Program-made: the position numbers and the translations under genes
Source: Metaphire vulgaris
Taxonomy: Eukaryota; Annelida; Clitellata; Crassiclitellata; Megascolecidae
Direction of reading: 5' to 3'
Length of the DNA: 64,000 nt
NCBI GenBank assembly: GCA_018105865.1
Contig: CM030865.1
Location: 8,894,198-8,958,197 of the forward strand
The notes under the pieces: generated by a model
Seen by the model: only the letters and a program-made list of their open reading frames with translations
Database searches by the model: none
What the model was told of the DNA's origin: nothing
Part shown: one piece after another, positions 60,685 through 64,000 of the stretch
Layout: every line of letters begins with the position of its first letter
Numbering within the stretch: position 1 is the stretch's first letter

Positions 60685-63600
60685 CTGAAAGCAGTCAGAA
60701 TAGAGATCATACTAGTTATTATTAAAAGCGCAAATAAAAGTGCACAATAATCAGTGCTGTCTGTATAGCAGTGGTTAAGAGATCGATCTTCCATGAATTC
60801 AAACAATGGGGTTGGTCAAGATATACACTTTTCTCGCTTTAATTGGCATTTAGTTGATATTGGGATATTCTTTCTCTTACCTTAAGGAGAGGAGCAATGG
60901 TGCAGACTAGGAGCACTTAAATTATAATTCGCTTAATACAATTGTTTTAACTGCCGAAGTGTTGATACTGTGCTAGTGCATGTGCTTGCGAACTTTCTTG
61001 CCTTTTGTTATTTGCTAATTTAATACAAGGTGACCCAATAAAAACGGTACAATTCTGTCTCATTGTTGAAATTTTTTCAACTATTGGGTCAAAATGCATA
61101 GAATTTGGTGTACGTCTGCGATTTTGTTGTTATGAAAAGACGTGACTTTTTGTAGATATGTCAGTTGCCTTTGACACCATAAACCATACAATTCTTCTCT
61201 AGGCTGAACACTGGTTTGGGATATCTGATACTGTGCTGATATGGTTTCAAACAAATCATAATCCTACACGGACTATCTTGTAATTATGCTCACTGAAATT
61301 CTGTTAGGATAAACATTGGGGTTTCTTGCAATTCGAACTCTCGTTTTGACTTTATAGTTCATCCCACGTGGATCAGTCTCTCAGATATTCCTGTTCACTG
61401 CAGTCCTAATGCCGTTTATTGCTGTTCACAGCTGTTGATTGAGTTTGACGATTGACGATAATGAAACCTTTCCATGTAACGAAAACAACAATTAAGTATG
61501 AAACATAGTTCAGTTACAATTTGGAGTTATTTTTAGATGTAGAAATCTTCTTCTTCTTCTTCAGGTGCTCTGTCCAAAGACTGGTTCCATACTCCAGCGT
61601 CGCCACTCCTCTTTATCTTCAGGGCTGAATACTTGTTTTTCCCGTAGTGTCGAACATCCACTCCAGCATCGATGTGCTTTCCCATTCATCTTTCCTTCTA
61701 GTACTTCTCTTAGTAGGTTTGATTTTTCTCTCAGAACATGGCCTATCCACTTCTTTTGTCTTGTACGAATAGAGTCAATTAAGCTTTTCTTCTCTTTATC
61801 CTCTTCCATACTTCTTCATTTGTTATTTGTTAGATGTAGAGATAGAATGTCTAATTCGTTAATCATCCTGTCTTGTCACGAGTCACCAAAATTCTTTCGC
61901 AGCGGGCCGGATAATCGAAAAACAAGAAGCGCGGGCCAGTTCAAAATTGGCAAACCAGAGTGAAAGGTCTTGGAAGAAGAAAGAAACATGAGTAGCTTTC
62001 CACCCTAGCCATGGATGAAATTGTGTGCAATGCGCACAAAAAGCAAAGAGAACCAACATATTTATTTAGTAAACGGTTATCAAAAAGGAGATGTCAGTAA
62101 TACTAGAAACATCGCATCTAATTTTGTTGAGCAAATTTAGGTGGCGCGCCAGAAAAAACTGATCTTGCGGGCCGGATGTCCTGTGAGCTGTGCCTTTGTG
62201 ACCCATGATCTGCCAATGCTCTTGACACCAGCACACATGTTTATACTTTATACAGCGGTATTACCAGATCAAGGGATTCAAAACACTATTCTTCAGACAA
62301 GACTATAGACAATCAAGCACAACCATATTCAGCCTGTTCTTTAATACTGGCTCGAACTCGAGTACGGGACTTACCTTGTACCTATCTTTAATATTGGCAG
62401 TGGCTGAATGCTGAACAAAACAAAGAATTGCATTCCAAGCCAAAAAGGTTTTAAAGCATTGCAGAACAGCTAAACCCAGTATCCAAATTCTATTTGACAA
62501 AAACCATCCAAAACATTAGGCCTACTAATCAACAAGATTTGCTGATTCGTGACCAAATTTGTCTAGAACTAAAATTGAAACTGAAACTGATAACAAGGCA
62601 ATTTCTGTAGTAGATCCAAGGCTCGGGCCTCTCATTTTCTGTCTCTGTATGTCAGATCTTCCAATGAACTGAGTATGTTCACGTGAAGATTTAAACTGAT
62701 CTTTTCAAGGATGCTTTTATTTCATAACCTGTTTGCTGGTTTTCTCTGATTCATTTTTGGAAATGACCTCATCTTTGGAACATGGATTCGGAGTACCATC
62801 GATTGATAGCGCTGAATATTAGAAGGGTTGTTATAAAAGCGAACCATTATTATTATTAATTGTTACTAATAACCATGGAATAAGACACACCTGGTAACAA
62901 CCAATGATGCTAACAGCTATTTAGAAATATATGTAAATGGAGCGAGCAGACTACTTTCCACGACGAATGGGAAGACTACGCAAGAAATCCTTACTTCTCT
63001 GACAGTTGATTCCAGCAAAGTTCTGAGGACACACGCATGTATATTGACCGTAACCGTTAAGACAGCTGCCGCCATTTTGGCAAGGATTTGATTGGCAATA
63101 ATCAGTACCTAAAATGCAAAAATTAATTTTAATATGAAGCAGTATTGAAAAGCTTGATTTTTAAACAACTAATGTTGGCGTTTAATAAATTGGATGTTAT
63201 TTGTCAAAACACATCAAAAATCAGTCCCAATATGGCTAATATTTTCAAAACTAAATGTCAGCAACTTCCATTAAAAGCAATGGAAGTAATTCCTACTGTT
63301 GCAAGTGGCAGCAACAACGGCATCAGCGAGGTTAGGCAGCGAAACGAATGTCGGAGCATAGAATGAATTGGAAATCCTGGAGAAACTAGTGATCGCCTCT
63401 AGTTCCAGTGATCTATACATCTGTTGTTCCACGCCTACGGTGATCATGCGGTTTCCATTCAGACGACTTTGAATTGCTTCAGCGATTGTCAGCGATGGAT
63501 CAACGGTCGACTCTCCGTTGGCGATAAAGATGACGAAATTATCGGCGTCGCTTCTGTCGCCGTTATCCTCTGTCAGGATCATACGACGAAGAACACGAAA

Positions 63601-63866
63601 GGCGGATGCAGTGTTCGTCTTGTTGCCAATGTATGGAGTGTTCCTGATCGCCTGAATGATATCTTGTTTGGTTTTGTACTGATTCAGATAGAATCCCACG
63701 TACCCTTCTCCAGACCAGTACACAAGAGCAACGCGCGTCTCATTGGGACCGATGTTCATTTTATTGACGATGCTGATGGCGAAATTAGTGAGATTTTGGA
63801 AGCGCTCAAAGTGGACGGTACCAGCGGAATCCAACATGAAGACGAGGTCGATTTTCCCAAAGCATT
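60116..63866 (-). CDS. extracellular vWA-EGF-vWA protein (3' end of gene)
   Basis: Minus-strand exons 63866-63297, 63108-62995 and 60684-60116 join in frame, each beginning and ending in phase 1 until the stop. They encode a von Willebrand factor A domain of about 189 residues, one six-cysteine EGF-like domain, then a second vWA domain that ends the protein four residues after its last cysteine-containing motif (KICPN). vWA domains bind matrix or cell-surface ligands through a metal site; with EGF modules they are typical of secreted or surface matrix proteins such as matrilin/collagen-type and sushi/vWA/EGF proteins (family knowledge). The first vWA has a weakened metal site (DSAGT instead of DxSxS) while the second has the canonical DVSGS. 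No signal peptide is visible because the 5' exons lie beyond position 64000. It might contain many more modules; the family name is therefore left open. Confidence 0.85.
61547..61809 (-). mobile_element. LINE C-terminal fragment with (GAA)n tail inside the vWA intron
   Basis: The minus-strand frame reads MEEDKEKKSLIDSIRTRQKK, then WIGHVLREKSNLL, ending near 61561 next to GAA units (61547-61560). It belongs to the same LINE group as 55776-56230. Confidence 0.78.
62995..63108 (-). CDS. vWA gene EGF-like exon
   Basis: 114 nt, phase 1-1, acceptor gcattttag and donor AGAA|GTAAGG. It encodes DYCQSNPCQNGGSC, a short loop, then YTCVCPQNFAGINC: six cysteines with EGF spacing. The calcium-binding consensus is incomplete. 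Confidence 0.9.
63297..63866 (-). CDS. vWA gene exon, first vWA domain with altered MIDAS
   Basis: Acceptor ctgttattag before 63866 and donor AACA|GTAGGA after 63297; 570 nt, phase 1-1. Strand GKIDLVFMLDSAGTV replaces the first serine of the metal site with alanine and the second with threonine. GNKTNTASAF keeps the threonine and DNFVIFIANGEST has N in place of the usual D in the DG position. Confidence 0.88.
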
Positions 63867-64000
63867 CTAATAACAGATCAGTTGTCATTGGGTTAGAATT
63901 AAAGATTGCCTGATGCTGAAAAATTGGGATTATCATAAAGTTCGAGTGTTACGCGATGAAAAGGCGTGATTCGAGTTGCCGAACAATGTCAGACCCTGAG
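63867..64000. other. intronic sequence of the vWA gene
   Basis: Left of the window end no further exon signals are seen. Confidence 0.4.

Overview
This window is nuclear DNA from an animal: genes are split by GT-AG introns, and most of the space is transposon debris. It holds tRNA-like SINEs, CR1/L2-like LINE ends, LINE 3' ends with trinucleotide tails, and a very large number of short non-autonomous DNA transposons. The gene content (a CARD-CARD-TRADD_N-like adaptor, vWA/EGF extracellular modules, a type II membrane glycosyltransferase and a mitochondrial Hsp70) suggests a marine invertebrate. A deuterostome such as an echinoderm, hemichordate or lancelet is my guess, but the sequence alone does not settle the phylum.

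Layout. 0.47-1.73 kb: single-exon glycosyltransferase-like gene (+). 2-15 kb: transposon-rich, with a fucosyltransferase pseudogene near 6.1-6.4 kb, nested hAT-type elements and a mariner remnant. 15.3-18.4 kb: minus-strand gene with two CARD exons, a TRADD_N-like exon and a probable fourth exon; its 3' end was not located. 19-23 kb: triplet repeats and hAT elements. 23.2-37.6 kb: a 15-exon mortalin (HSPA9, mitochondrial Hsp70) gene (+) with an NRF-1-type palindrome about 150 bp upstream of the ATG, a 2.98 kb long-inverted-repeat transposon in intron 6, and a one-base deletion in exon 11. 38-48 kb: repeats, with one weak exon candidate near 45.6 kb. 48.8-49.3 kb: a small secreted, very basic protein (+). 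49.5-60 kb: repeats and unassigned DNA. 60.1-63.9 kb: minus-strand exons encoding vWA, EGF and vWA, ending in a stop; the 5' end lies beyond the window.

The genes show no shared pathway and no operon. The most striking architectural features are (i) runs of symmetrical phase 1-1 exons in the CARD gene and the vWA/EGF gene, as expected for exon duplication and shuffling, and (ii) at least a dozen unrelated hAT-like non-autonomous families. Many of these still carry recognisable 8-bp target-site duplications, and several are nested, so a relative insertion order can be read. All exon joins given here were derived by hand from splice signals, phase and reading frame, without transcript data.
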